A stretch of 21,498 nt of DNA from TA-21 sp036557405 (GTDB lineage Archaea > Thermoproteota > Nitrososphaeria > Nitrososphaerales > Nitrososphaeraceae). Position 1 is the stretch's first letter, and each line of letters starts with the position of its first letter. This document shows positions 7,640 through 14,625 of this stretch, piece by piece. Location: assembly GCA_036557405.1 (NCBI GenBank), contig DATBHO010000052.1:1-21498 (forward strand), read 5' to 3'. The notes beneath the pieces were generated by a model. It was not told the DNA's origin and searched no databases. It was given only the letters and a program-made list of their open reading frames with translations. Both the position numbers and the translations under genes were made by a program.

Positions 7640-7691
7640 AAGTTAACAATTTTATTTTTAATATAACTGGATAATATTCCGTTTACCATGG

Positions 7692-7699
7692 TTTTTATG
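7692..7699 (+). promoter_or_regulatory. TATA box for DsbA-like gene
   Basis: TTTTTATG is centred about 26 bases before the TTG at 7722. The spacing favours TTG as a leaderless start. Confidence 0.45.
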
Positions 7700-7721
7700 C
7701 TCCTAAAACCAAGAATATCTA

Positions 7722-8456
7722 TTGAAGCGAAAGGTCAACAAGTCCAGTTCGAAGAAATTCAAGAAAAAATCCTTGATGTGGGCAGTCATATTTGGTGTAG
7801 TGTTAGTTGGCGGTTCGGTAACGGCATTTGTGACAATGGGAAAGAACAATAGCCCCAAAAATCAGGAAAATCATGAGCAGCTTATCAACACCCTTCTTCA
7901 GCCAATAGTTCAAAACGCATCAGCACTAGGAACGACTAAAGCCAAAGTTACCTTAATAGAATTTGGTGATTATCAGTGTCAATTTTGTGCAAGATTTGAT
8001 AGAGAAACCAAAGATCTAATAGTTAATAATTTTGTCAACACAGGTATGATTAACTTCTTGTTTAAGGATTTTGTTATAAATGATAGACCATCAGATAAGT
8101 TATCAACCCTTGCTGCCATTGGATCTTATTGTGCTGCAGAACAAGGAAAATACTGGCCATACCATGATGAGGTATATAGAAATTCAAAAGGAGAAAACAC
8201 CGACTGGGTTTCAAAAAATAGCCTAACCCAATTTGCAGTTTATGCAGGGATTTATGATGTAAAAAAATTTTCAGCATGTCTTGACTCTAATAAGTATGAA
8301 AATTTAGTAGTTACAAATGATAATCTGGCCCGAAGTATAGGTTTGATGAGCACCCCAACTTTCATAATAATAGCCGACGGAAAACCTCCGCTAAAAATAG
8401 AAGGTGCTCAACCTTATTCAGTATTTGAGGGAGCAATAAAGCAAGCCCTCATGTAG
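7722..8456 (+). CDS. membrane-anchored DsbA-like thiol oxidoreductase
   Basis: The 244-residue protein has a lysine-rich N-terminus, one membrane anchor at about residues 18-40, and a DsbA-type thioredoxin domain facing outside. Visible motifs are FGDYQCQFC (C86, C89) and the cis-proline loop MSTPTF (P212). C137 and C186 in the inserted helical part may form a structural disulfide, as in some BdbD-type proteins. The role in this family is making or isomerising disulfides in extracytoplasmic proteins. Plausible clients nearby are the secreted proteins with paired cysteines at 667 and 3125. No DsbB or VKOR partner is in the window. The TTG start is supported by TATA spacing; no ATG upstream is in frame. 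Confidence 0.87.
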   Translation: MKRKVNKSSSKKFKKKSLMWAVIFGVVLVGGSVTAFVTMGKNNSPKNQENHEQLINTLLQPIVQNASALGTTKAKVTLIEFGDYQCQFCARFDRETKDLIVNNFVNTGMINFLFKDFVINDRPSDKLSTLAAIGSYCAAEQGKYWPYHDEVYRNSKGENTDWVSKNSLTQFAVYAGIYDVKKFSACLDSNKYENLVVTNDNLARSIGLMSTPTFIIIADGKPPLKIEGAQPYSVFEGAIKQALM

Positions 8457-8600
8457 ATTACGAGTTGAGTACCATTGAACAGTACATTCAATATTAAGAT
8501 CGTTTTGAGCTTAGCTACTTAACGGTTAATTAAAACACTTAAACCTACATGCGATTTTATTTGTCCACTTCGACTGATTTCATCATGAGGGAACAAAAGA

Positions 8601-8708
8601 TTACTTATTCAGGGGATCAAAAATAATTGAGCAAGCAGAACAGAAACCATTTATATTTCCATGATGATCAAGACATTTAAAACCTGTATGGTATGGCGAT
8701 CCAATCAC
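8601..8708 (-). CDS. 35-residue putative zinc-binding miniprotein
   Basis: On the minus strand, GTG at 8708 opens a 35-codon frame whose product has FKCLDHHG followed by FCSACSIIFDP. One cysteine plus two histidines and then a CxxC pair are enough ligands for one zinc. It lies in an otherwise empty 316-base gap between the DsbA-like and ABC permease genes. The composition is protein-like, but the GTG start and the short length leave doubt. An ATA five codons further upstream is in frame. Confidence 0.4.
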   Translation of the reverse strand: MIGSPYHTGFKCLDHHGNINGFCSACSIIFDPLNK

Positions 8709-8772
8709 AATTGAACTTGATAATAATATGGTGTTTCAATGAGAGGAGTAATCAGTAAAAAGGGATTCTGAC

Positions 8773-9576
8773 ATGGATTCTCCAATAAATTCAAAAAAGG
8801 ATATCAAATTGAACATGAAAGATATCTTAAGTATAATTTCATTTTTATTAGCATTTCTGATAATCTGGCAAATTGTATTCTCCCTACACATTTGGCCAGT
8901 AGTCTCTCTCCCTTCACCAGCAATGGTTGCCCAATCTTTTGTAGATTTAGTGCAGGAAAATATTTTGATAGAGAGCATAGTCGTTTCACTATGGCGATTA
9001 TTCATTGGTTTTGTAATCTCAGTTGTGATTGGTGGATGTGTTGGACTTGTTATGGTTAGGTTTAAACAGTTTGGAAAAACCATGAGTTCATTTGCATTGG
9101 GATTGCAGTCTTTTCCAAGTATAGCTTGGGTTCCGTTTGCAATTCTACTGATAGGGTTTAATGATTTAGGAATATTATTCGTCATTGTCATGAATTCAGT
9201 CTTCTCAGTGATGAATTCTACCTACGGTGCAATTAGGAACATCCCGCCCATTTATGTACGAGCAGGACGGAATATGGGCGCGAGTGGTTTTATGTTATTT
9301 AGAAGTGTCATGATACCGGCCTCCGCACCATCTTTAATAATGGGTCTTAGACAAACTTGGTCTTTTGCTTGGCACGCTTTGATAGGTGCTGAGATGTTGA
9401 TCACTACTGGTATAGGATTAGGTTATATTTTATCTGTGGGAAGAGAGTTTTCTAACATGAGTCAGATAATAGCAACTATGATTGTAATATTTGCGATTGG
9501 TTTAATATTTGATAGATTTATTTTTTCGAGACTAGAAGAAAAAGTACGTGAAAGATGGGGATTGACATCCTCATGA
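8773..9576 (+). CDS. ABC transporter permease, SsuC/TauC/NrtB type
   Basis: The 267-residue inner-membrane protein has about six transmembrane helices. It carries the ABC permease coupling (EAA) loop at residues about 164-191 (AGRNMGASGFMLFRSVMIP), which contacts the ATPase. LPSPAMVAQSF near the N-terminus and SFPSIAWVPFAILLIGF are characteristic of the family importing nitrate, taurine, sulfonates, bicarbonate, pyrimidine precursors or similar small organics. The length is normal and the ATG start is clear. No ATPase or substrate-binding protein gene is within the window on either side, which is unusual because these three are normally an operon. It must use partners encoded elsewhere, or be an orphan. 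The substrate cannot be read from the permease. Confidence 0.85.
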   Translation: MDSPINSKKDIKLNMKDILSIISFLLAFLIIWQIVFSLHIWPVVSLPSPAMVAQSFVDLVQENILIESIVVSLWRLFIGFVISVVIGGCVGLVMVRFKQFGKTMSSFALGLQSFPSIAWVPFAILLIGFNDLGILFVIVMNSVFSVMNSTYGAIRNIPPIYVRAGRNMGASGFMLFRSVMIPASAPSLIMGLRQTWSFAWHALIGAEMLITTGIGLGYILSVGREFSNMSQIIATMIVIFAIGLIFDRFIFSRLEEKVRERWGLTSS

Positions 9577-9700
9577 TCATGACATGGCATTTCTAATTAC
9601 GCTTTAGTACTATGAATGTGCTGTGCGACTACCCAGACAATTATTATTTCTACTGTAATCGACTATCACAAAAAGTGGAAATTCACTGATGATTATAATA

Positions 9701-10144
9701 CTATTTTATATCTACTTTAGATGTCTGTTGGTACAACTGTTTCCCTCTGGGGAATATTTCTCTTCTTAAGATCGAATTCTCGATAGAAATTTTTCCAGGC
9801 CCCATAATTACCAGTGATAAACATATTGCTATTAGAAGTAGTTCAAACTCGTACCCGCCAATAAATCCTTTAGACAATTTGACCATGAGTACTGCACCTA
9901 ACATTTCAATTATTAATAGTGCCGAAGCAATTCTTGTTAGAATACCAAGCAAAATAGCTAAACCTCCTATCACTTCCAGGAGTGCTATGGGCACAAACAA
10001 TTCAGGGGGTAAATTTACAGATTGAAAGAAACCGTATCCCTCCGATACACCGAAAAATTTTGGTACTCCGTGCGCGATGAAGGTAATACCTGCTATAATT
10101 CTAATAGGCAACAGTCCGTACCCGAGAACTGGGTCCATACTCAT
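9701..10144 (-). CDS. DoxX-family membrane protein
   Basis: The 147-residue protein has four hydrophobic helices and the DoxX signature: an N-terminal RIIAGITFIAHGVPKFFG helix with a conserved H-G-x-x-K, then PPELFVPIALLEVIGGLAILLG and a final helix ending in a basic tail. DoxX relatives include a subunit of archaeal thiosulfate:quinone oxidoreductase, but most members are poorly defined membrane proteins linked to redox stress. No DoxD-like partner is adjacent. The start is ATG at 10144 (or the ATG two codons in). A TATA-like TAATAAA at 10161-10167 (minus strand) and a palindrome at 10215-10229 lie upstream. Confidence 0.8.
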   Translation of the reverse strand: MSMDPVLGYGLLPIRIIAGITFIAHGVPKFFGVSEGYGFFQSVNLPPELFVPIALLEVIGGLAILLGILTRIASALLIIEMLGAVLMVKLSKGFIGGYEFELLLIAICLSLVIMGPGKISIENSILRREIFPRGKQLYQQTSKVDIK

Positions 10145-10214
10145 TTTTTTAAAGTCAAATTAATAAACTATTAGATGCAATGAAAAATTTGAATTCAAAA
10201 CTTGAAACATAATC

Positions 10215-10229
10215 TAGGTAAATTACCTA
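10215..10229. promoter_or_regulatory. operator-like palindrome in divergent intergenic region
   Basis: TAGGTAA-A-TTACCTA is a perfect inverted repeat with 7-bp arms. It lies in the 321-base gap between DoxX (leftward) and the sequon-rich peptide gene (rightward), about 70 bases upstream of DoxX. A related half site, TTTAGGTAAAA, occurs near 10350. The rest of the gap has no gene. Confidence 0.4.
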
Positions 10230-10434
10230 TTTTCGTAATAAAAAATGGCAAATAGTAAAAATTTCAAAATGCAATTGCTGTATTATGGTAATCTCTTAAT
10301 AAATGCTGTTACTTATTATACTGGGATTTTATGAATAATTTTATATTTTAGGTAAAATGATGTAATTCATTAGTATTTTGGTAACTTAATTATTAAATTA
10401 TACTGTTTTTTTGAAGGCAGATTTTCAGGAAATA

Positions 10435-10444
10435 TTTATATAAA
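10435..10444 (+). promoter_or_regulatory. strong TATA box for the sequon-rich peptide gene
   Basis: TTTATATAAA, preceded by a purine-rich BRE-like GGAAA, is centred 26 bases before the ATG at 10466. It is a near-consensus archaeal promoter giving a leaderless mRNA, and suggests high expression. Confidence 0.6.
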
Positions 10445-10465
10445 GTAGTATCGTTTCTTATAAAA

Positions 10466-10669
10466 ATGGCTACAACACTTATTTTGTCATTAGCAATCGC
10501 ATTGGCTTTGGCAGTGTTACTAGTACCAACAATTGGTACTGTTGTGTTTGCTGAAAACATGACTGGAATGGCCGGTAAGTTGGGTGAAAAGATCGGCAAC
10601 ATGACTGGTAACATGTCTGGAATGGCCGGTAACATATCTGAAAAGATCGGCAACATGACTGGTAAATAG
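10466..10669 (+). CDS. tiny secreted peptide saturated with N-glycosylation sequons
   Basis: The 67-residue precursor has a long alanine/leucine signal peptide with predicted cleavage after VVFA (residue 29), leaving about 38 residues. The mature peptide is two copies of a 14-residue unit, NMTGMAGKLGEKIG and NMSGMAGNISEKIG, separated and followed by NMTG. It contains five N-X-S/T sequons (N31, N45, N49, N56, N63) and no cysteine. Spacing of hydrophobics (M, I, L) against K/E suggests an amphipathic helix. A near-consensus TATA box and a T-run terminator flank it, so it is a complete single-gene unit. The function is unknown; a surface or matrix glycopeptide is my inference. It resembles the product at 16751-17047 in style. 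Confidence 0.75.
   Translation: MATTLILSLAIALALAVLLVPTIGTVVFAENMTGMAGKLGEKIGNMTGNMSGMAGNISEKIGNMTGK
10556..10651 (+). repeat. 42-bp coding direct repeat
   Basis: Two 42-base units (10556-10597 and 10610-10651) encode the 14-residue repeat of the secreted peptide, split by a 12-base AACATGACTGGT module that recurs at the end. High DNA identity, including the shared GAAAAGATCGGC, indicates internal duplication. Confidence 0.8.
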
Positions 10670-10729
10670 ATATCGTTATTATCTATTATTATCACATGCA
10701 CTAGCGCACGGGCATGACTACGAAACCCC

Positions 10730-10741
10730 TTTTTCTTTTTT
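10730..10741 (+). terminator. T-rich terminator after the sequon-rich peptide gene
   Basis: A stretch of eleven T interrupted by one C begins 60 bases after the stop codon, preceded by CCCC. This is typical of archaeal oligo-T termination. Confidence 0.45.
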
Positions 10742-10823
10742 GAAGATCTAATTAAATTTATTTAAAGTAAACTAGAAAAATTAATGAACAAAGTAGAAAC
10801 AATATAGATGAAATGCGAATATA

Positions 10824-10892
10824 ATGATGATTTGCTGCGCTTGTCATAAACTTAATATCTGTGAGGCGTCTTGCAATATTCTCCAATATTAA
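10824..10892 (+). CDS. possible 22-residue cysteine-rich micro-ORF
   Basis: An ATG-ATG start opens a 22-codon frame encoding M-M-I-C-C-A-C-H-K and then NICEASC: five cysteines and one histidine in 14 residues, an unusual density for AT-rich noncoding DNA. No convincing promoter is positioned for it. It is the only coding signal I see in the 632-base gap between 10670 and 11301. It may well be chance. Confidence 0.22.
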   Translation: MMICCACHKLNICEASCNILQY

Positions 10893-11140
10893 ATAACTAG
10901 GATAAAATGCATATAACAAAATAAGTGTAGAAATTCTTACTATTGTCTGATTGACTTACGAAAAATAGACAGCTACAAGAGTTCACCGAAACCTTGCATC
11001 ACCTAAAAATGAATACGCTTATGTAATAAAAATAATACTGATTGTGGTACAGGATAACGCTAACGTTTATTCACTTATTCTTAATTTGAACTCAAAAATA
11101 AGCAAATTAAGGTTTACCAAAATTGCCTACTAGAATTGAA

Positions 11141-11168
11141 TTAAAAGAAGTTAAAAGAAGTTAAAAAA
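11141..11168. repeat. 10-bp direct repeat TTAAAAGAAG
   Basis: Two exact copies and a partial third copy of TTAAAAGAAG lie in the gene-poor stretch upstream of the secreted helical protein. This is simple-sequence character with no evident function. Confidence 0.5.
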
Positions 11169-11285
11169 AATATTCCAAGCATATTATGGTGTGTATAAAA
11201 TGCTAAAAATGGTGAAAAGACAGATATTATCAAAAATATTTGTCACTAGCCAAAAAACACTCTTTAAATAGAGCATGAATTGCAA

Positions 11286-11299
11286 TTAGGGGGACCTAA
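11286..11299. promoter_or_regulatory. TTAGG-N4-CCTAA operator-like site at gene start
   Basis: TTAGG-GGGA-CCTAA is an inverted repeat ending two bases before the ATG at 11302. It spans the transcription start predicted from the TTTAAATA box at 11263-11270. A repressor bound here would block initiation. TTAGG...CCTAA arms are typical of metal-responsive DtxR/IdeR-type operators, although spacer lengths vary. The same GGGGG could also serve as a weak ribosome-binding site. Confidence 0.4.
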
Positions 11300-11301
11300 C
11301 A

Positions 11302-11736
11302 ATGAAAAAAATGAACCTAGGATGGTCAATTCTAATTGCTGGCATACTGGTTCCCGCCTTATTTACTCAATTAAAGAGTGGCTCTGGACAAGAAAGTGAG
11401 ATGACCCGGAATGAAAATGAATCAAACAAATCTATTCACTATTTGCAAAACGCCAGAAATCTGTTGAACCAGACGTCACTTGAATATAATAACAAAAACT
11501 ATACAGGTGCAGAGGAATTAGCAACTGTTGCCTATCTAGACAATTTTGAATATGTGGAGCATGAACTTGAACAAAAAGGATCTCATAGTACGGTGCAGGA
11601 TATTGAACATTTAATGCGGGAAGAATTACGAAACTTGATAAAAAATAAGGCCAATCAAACAGAATTAGATAAGAATATCAATGATACTGATGCCAAACTA
11701 TTAGAGGCAATCAATCTGTTAAAGGGTGCAAAATAG
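11302..11736 (+). CDS. secreted helical protein resembling the extracytoplasmic part of FTR1 iron permeases
   Basis: The 144-residue protein has an N-terminal signal or anchor helix (about residues 6-24). The helical mature region contains YTGAEELATVAYLDNFEYVE and MREELRNLI. The AYLDxFE-x-VE pattern recalls the extracytoplasmic helical segment that accompanies FTR1/EfeU-type iron permeases, here without the permease. Six sequons (N39, N42, N56, N66, N118, N127) mark it as an exported, probably glycosylated protein. The acidic residues could bind metal. The operator-like TTAGG-N4-CCTAA immediately upstream fits metal control. The iron link is inference from pattern memory, not a database match; a generic coiled surface protein is the alternative. 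Confidence 0.6.
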   Translation: MKKMNLGWSILIAGILVPALFTQLKSGSGQESEMTRNENESNKSIHYLQNARNLLNQTSLEYNNKNYTGAEELATVAYLDNFEYVEHELEQKGSHSTVQDIEHLMREELRNLIKNKANQTELDKNINDTDAKLLEAINLLKGAK

Positions 11737-11939
11737 ATTTAAAATCTATATAAACGGCACCTACCTACTCAATTTTTAATCTGTATTTTGGTTCGAGGAT
11801 ACAGTCTCATCAGATGATTTGTATTCTTGCTATATTGATACTTTCAATGGAAATTATTGAATATTTGAATGTCACAATACAATTCCTAAGTTGAAAATAA
11901 ATTACAATCTAGAATTCAGTTTAAAAGCAATAGATATTC

Positions 11940-11947
11940 TTTTAAAG
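11940..11947 (+). promoter_or_regulatory. TATA box for the single-helix membrane protein gene
   Basis: TTTTAAAG is centred about 25 bases before the ATG at 11968. That ATG is out of frame with the long ORF, so the site bears on whether the ORF has lost its start. Confidence 0.35.
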
Positions 11948-11984
11948 AGCCAAGCAGTTATCAACCCATGCCCATTGATACCAC

Positions 11985-12374
11985 TTGGAGGTGGATGAAC
12001 TGATTGATAATATTGTGATAATAGCTATTAAATTATTATCATTTTTCTCAAAATGGATCGAACAAAACATCATAAATAACTTTCTAGAATTTGTAAAAGG
12101 TTTTGAACATGTGCTTATCGTTCTTACAGTCGTAGCATTCTTCCTAATAATAATATACATGACAATGAAACAGTTTAAGAAACTACCAAAATCCTACGTA
12201 ATAGAAGTTGAGGACATATACGGTAAGAAAACGGTCGTGGATGGATTAAGAACCAATTTCACAACATTTGCTGCGGCCAAGAGTTATGCTCATTTTTATT
12301 CCGGCCTATATGGTGATCAGTACAAGTTCAGAATAGTTGGTCGTAATAGGATTTTGAATTATCCTCATAGCTAA
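11985..12374 (+). CDS. single-helix membrane protein, unknown function
   Basis: The 129-residue protein has an amphipathic N-terminal part, one strong transmembrane helix at about residues 43-61 (VLIVLTVVAFFLIIIYM), then a soluble tail with KSYVIEVEDIYGKKTVVDG and AAAKSYAHFYSGLYG. In frame the first starts are TTG 11985 and GTG 11991. The promoter spacing points instead to ATG 11968, which reads 11 codons and stops. Adding one T at the TT of 11985-11986 would fuse it in frame as M-P-I-D-T-T-L-E-V-D-E-L. So either a short overlapping leader ORF exists or a base is missing. I know no family for it. Confidence 0.6.
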   Translation: MEVDELIDNIVIIAIKLLSFFSKWIEQNIINNFLEFVKGFEHVLIVLTVVAFFLIIIYMTMKQFKKLPKSYVIEVEDIYGKKTVVDGLRTNFTTFAAAKSYAHFYSGLYGDQYKFRIVGRNRILNYPHS

Positions 12375-12547
12375 ATCAAATTCCGCAATTATTTGAAAAT
12401 ACTTTTACTTAGATAGATTTCAGTAAAACTTTGCGTTAGGTAAAGCCTGTATTCACATGGATAACACATTAATCGCAGATCGTTAGAAACGGCAATCAAT
12501 TACTGGCATAATTTTGATTTGCAATTCTATTTTTCTAATTCACCATG

Positions 12548-12649
12548 TCATTTTTTTATACAATCCATGCATATATGGTATTCCCGGTGATCCGTGCCAG
12601 GAGAGGAGTAGAAAGATAAACTTTTCGCTATCTTTTCTGCAAAAGTCAT
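12548..12649 (-). CDS. 33-residue putative zinc-binding miniprotein
   Basis: On the minus strand, ATG 12649 opens a frame encoding MTFAEKIAKSLSFYSSPG followed by T-D-H-R-E-Y-H-I-C-M-D-C-I-K-K. H21, H25, C27 and C30 make an H-x3-H-x-C-x2-C ligand set suited to one zinc. The helical start and compact end look like a real miniprotein. A competing 38-codon frame on the same strand (start 12656) has a less protein-like composition. This is the only gene I can support in the 510 bases between 12375 and 12884. A 10-bp palindrome TAGGTACCTA lies at 12810-12819. Confidence 0.42.
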   Translation of the reverse strand: MTFAEKIAKSLSFYSSPGTDHREYHICMDCIKK

Positions 12650-12884
12650 AATTCATAACAACTAATTGACACTATTTCATTTATGTCTGATCAAAAAATT
12701 CAATATTGCATTTTTAACCAGATGTATGTGGAACCTACTCTTTAAATTCTTGGCATTTACAATTACAGATGCTTGTTAAGCATCCCAACACAATCATCAT
12801 ATGGTTTTGTAGGTACCTATTACAATCAAATGAAATTTTTTTTCTTTGGCAACTATCAGAGGAGTTTTGTATTTATCATTGGAT

Positions 12885-13327
12885 ATGGGAAAAATATTAG
12901 TTACAATTGATGGCTCTGAAAATTCTAAAAAGGCTGCTGACTATGCAATTAGTATGGCTAAAAAATACAATGCGCAATTAATAATCTTATATGTGTTATA
13001 TTCAGAATTGGGATTTGCTTACTCAAATCTATTGGGAGTAACAACTCCAAAGGCTATTAGCCAGGTACTAGAAACACAAAAGACGTACAAAAGTGGTTTG
13101 ATGAGATAAAAAGTAAACTCAAAAATACCAATATTTACGTGACGGATTAAATCATTATTTCAGCCTCTTCAATTGTTGGCGAAATTGTAGGGTTCGCAGA
13201 CAAAGAAAAGGCAGATTTGATAATTTTGGGAACACGAGGAAGAACTGGTTTTAAAAAATTGTTACTAGGAAATGTAGCAGAGGGTGTAGTTACACATTCG
13301 TCTTGTCCTGTAATGGTAGTTAGGTAA
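12885..13327 (+). pseudogene. universal stress protein (UspA family), frameshifted and interrupted
   Basis: The first frame encodes MGKILVTIDGSENSKKAADY, the normal start of a Usp nucleotide-binding domain, through a helix ending QVLETQK, then goes astray and stops at 13109. A one-base loss in the AAAA run at 13078-13081 explains it: the next frame reads D-V-Q-K-W-F-D-E-I-K and continues. A TAA at 13148-13150 interrupts that frame. It then resumes as IIISASSIVGEIVGFADKEK and the ATP-binding signature GTRGRTGFKKLLLGN, ending CPVMVVR at 13327. Restored length is about 147 residues, normal for the family. With two lesions it is probably dead, yet the signature residues are all preserved, so inactivation looks recent. 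The upstream ATG-like extension from 12846 is not needed. Confidence 0.85.
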
Positions 13328-13530
13328 CCAAAATTAAACCGTACTTTGAAAGAACCGGACCAGACTAGAGGAAATGCACATAAATCTCAATATCGCAATA
13401 TCGAAGGTATTGGGATTATGAAGAACATTTAATTGTTCTGGTAATGAAAGAATCCTATCGTTTTTTACAATAGGACTAAAAATTTCTAGTTTTATTTATA
13501 TAGAACAATAATAGAAAAAATTGATAGCTA

Positions 13531-13791
13531 ATGCTCATTAATCTGAATGTCAATAATGTATCAATGCTAAAAAATAGTAAACAATTAATCAGTTTGATAA
13601 ATGGATGTCGTGAAGAAAAAGATATTGCCAAAAGATGTCAGCTTTTAAATTATATTAATTACATGGTACCTCTGGATCTTAGAGTATCAGTTCCGTCGAT
13701 AATTAGTCACGACTGTATAGACCAGATTCTAAGTTCAATGGAGGAAAAAATATCTCCTCCCATCTATGGGCTTAATGAATTAAAAATATGA
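13531..13791 (+). CDS. small hypothetical protein
   Basis: The 86-residue protein has no signal peptide or membrane helix. It is mostly helical by composition: SKQLISLINGCREEKDIAK, then CQLLNYINYMVPLDLRVSVP, then DCIDQILSSMEEK. Three cysteines are scattered, without a metal motif. A TTTTATTTATATAG stretch about 35 bases upstream is a good promoter candidate and would give a short leader. I recognise no family. The downstream neighbour on the opposite strand is a C2H2 miniprotein. Confidence 0.5.
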   Translation: MLINLNVNNVSMLKNSKQLISLINGCREEKDIAKRCQLLNYINYMVPLDLRVSVPSIISHDCIDQILSSMEEKISPPIYGLNELKI

Positions 13792-13823
13792 CAACCTATA
13801 TACCACTGAGGATTATTGAGACT

Positions 13824-13922
13824 TTACTCCCTATGTAGTTCTAACATATGCTCTCTCAATTCATCATGCGTGTCGAAGGTCATTCCACAGGCTGCGCATT
13901 TTTCTTCATTGTCCGAAGACAT
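13824..13922 (-). CDS. 32-residue single C2H2 zinc-finger miniprotein
   Basis: ATG 13922 on the minus strand opens a 32-codon frame, MSSDNEEKC and onward, encoding one exact C2H2 finger: C9-x2-C12-x12-H25-x4-H30, with the conserved phenylalanine (F16) and leucine (L22) at the standard core positions. The protein is little more than the finger itself. Such single-finger proteins occur in Archaea and may bind DNA, RNA or proteins. The perfect spacing and ATG start make it a credible gene despite its size. It lies alone between 13531-13791 and the PPOX-family gene. Confidence 0.7.
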   Translation of the reverse strand: MSSDNEEKCAACGMTFDTHDELREHMLELHRE

Positions 13923-14094
13923 AGTGTACCATGTCCAGTATACAATATAACTATTTCAACTTTGTACAATAGGAAAATACAATCTATTTTGAAAAGCTTG
14001 ATTCATTATTTGTATGGTCCAAACTAATTTTCAAATAAATTTGGCAAAGAAGTATATGCCACTGTTTTAGTTTATTTTCCTATAAAAATGAGTA

Positions 14095-14508
14095 TTACAT
14101 ATGAAATATTTTTTCTGGCTTTATCTTTAATATCACTCTTTGTTCCCCTTTTGACCTTCTCGGATATTTATCGGCACCAATATATTTTTTTGATAATTTA
14201 TCAATATGTTTTTCAGCTGCATCTCCAGTAATTTGTTCTATCACCTTACCCCTAAGGGTAACCATTTCATATTGATTATTTTGATCAATTATGGACAATG
14301 CTACTCTAGGATCTCTAGAAACATTCCTATGTTTTATCGTACCTATTGGAGTATTGACAAGAATATTACCATTATCAACATCAACCCAAGTTGGAGTAAC
14401 ATGTGGCGAACCATCTTTCATTAATGAACATAAAAAGGCAAAATTCTTGCTTTCAAAAAGTTGTCTAATACGAGGATCATCCAGCTTACCCTTTGATTTT
14501 TCATTCAT
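14095..14508 (-). CDS. PPOX-class flavin/F420-dependent protein
   Basis: The 137-residue product is a split-barrel flavin-binding protein of the pyridoxamine 5'-phosphate oxidase superfamily, closest in style to the F420/FMN-dependent Rv1155-like enzymes. It has FAFLCSLMKDGSPHVTPTWVD at the N-terminus, then NTPIGTIKHRNVSRDPRVALSI, the usual core. It ends in RVILKIKPEKIFHM, a common family terminus. F420 is used by Thaumarchaeota, so F420-dependent reduction is plausible, but the substrate is unknown. The start is placed at ATG 14508; the frame extends two codons to a TTG. It is monocistronic and divergent from the O-methyltransferase. Confidence 0.8.
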   Translation of the reverse strand: MNEKSKGKLDDPRIRQLFESKNFAFLCSLMKDGSPHVTPTWVDVDNGNILVNTPIGTIKHRNVSRDPRVALSIIDQNNQYEMVTLRGKVIEQITGDAAEKHIDKLSKKYIGADKYPRRSKGEQRVILKIKPEKIFHM

Positions 14509-14625
14509 AGTCAAATATTGAGCAGTATTTCTATTAACTGTTTATTCCCTGCAAAATATCTTACATAATTTACAAATGAAGGTTTTACGATATCACGATT
14601 GCCAATATAACTTCATAGAAATTTT

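Noticed and set aside
8736..9191. Long minus-strand frame opposite the ABC permease
   Set aside because: It is antisense to a well-supported permease and has no domain or promoter.
11791..11812. GGTTCGAGGATAC resembling a tRNA T-loop
   Set aside because: No matching acceptor stem, anticodon arm or D-arm can be found around it.
12540..12656. Competing 38-codon minus-strand frame overlapping the zinc miniprotein
   Set aside because: Its composition is less protein-like and it has no recognisable ligand pattern; the overlapping 33-codon frame is the better candidate.
14206..14521. Plus-strand frames opposite the PPOX-family gene
   Set aside because: They are shadows of a gene with clear family motifs.
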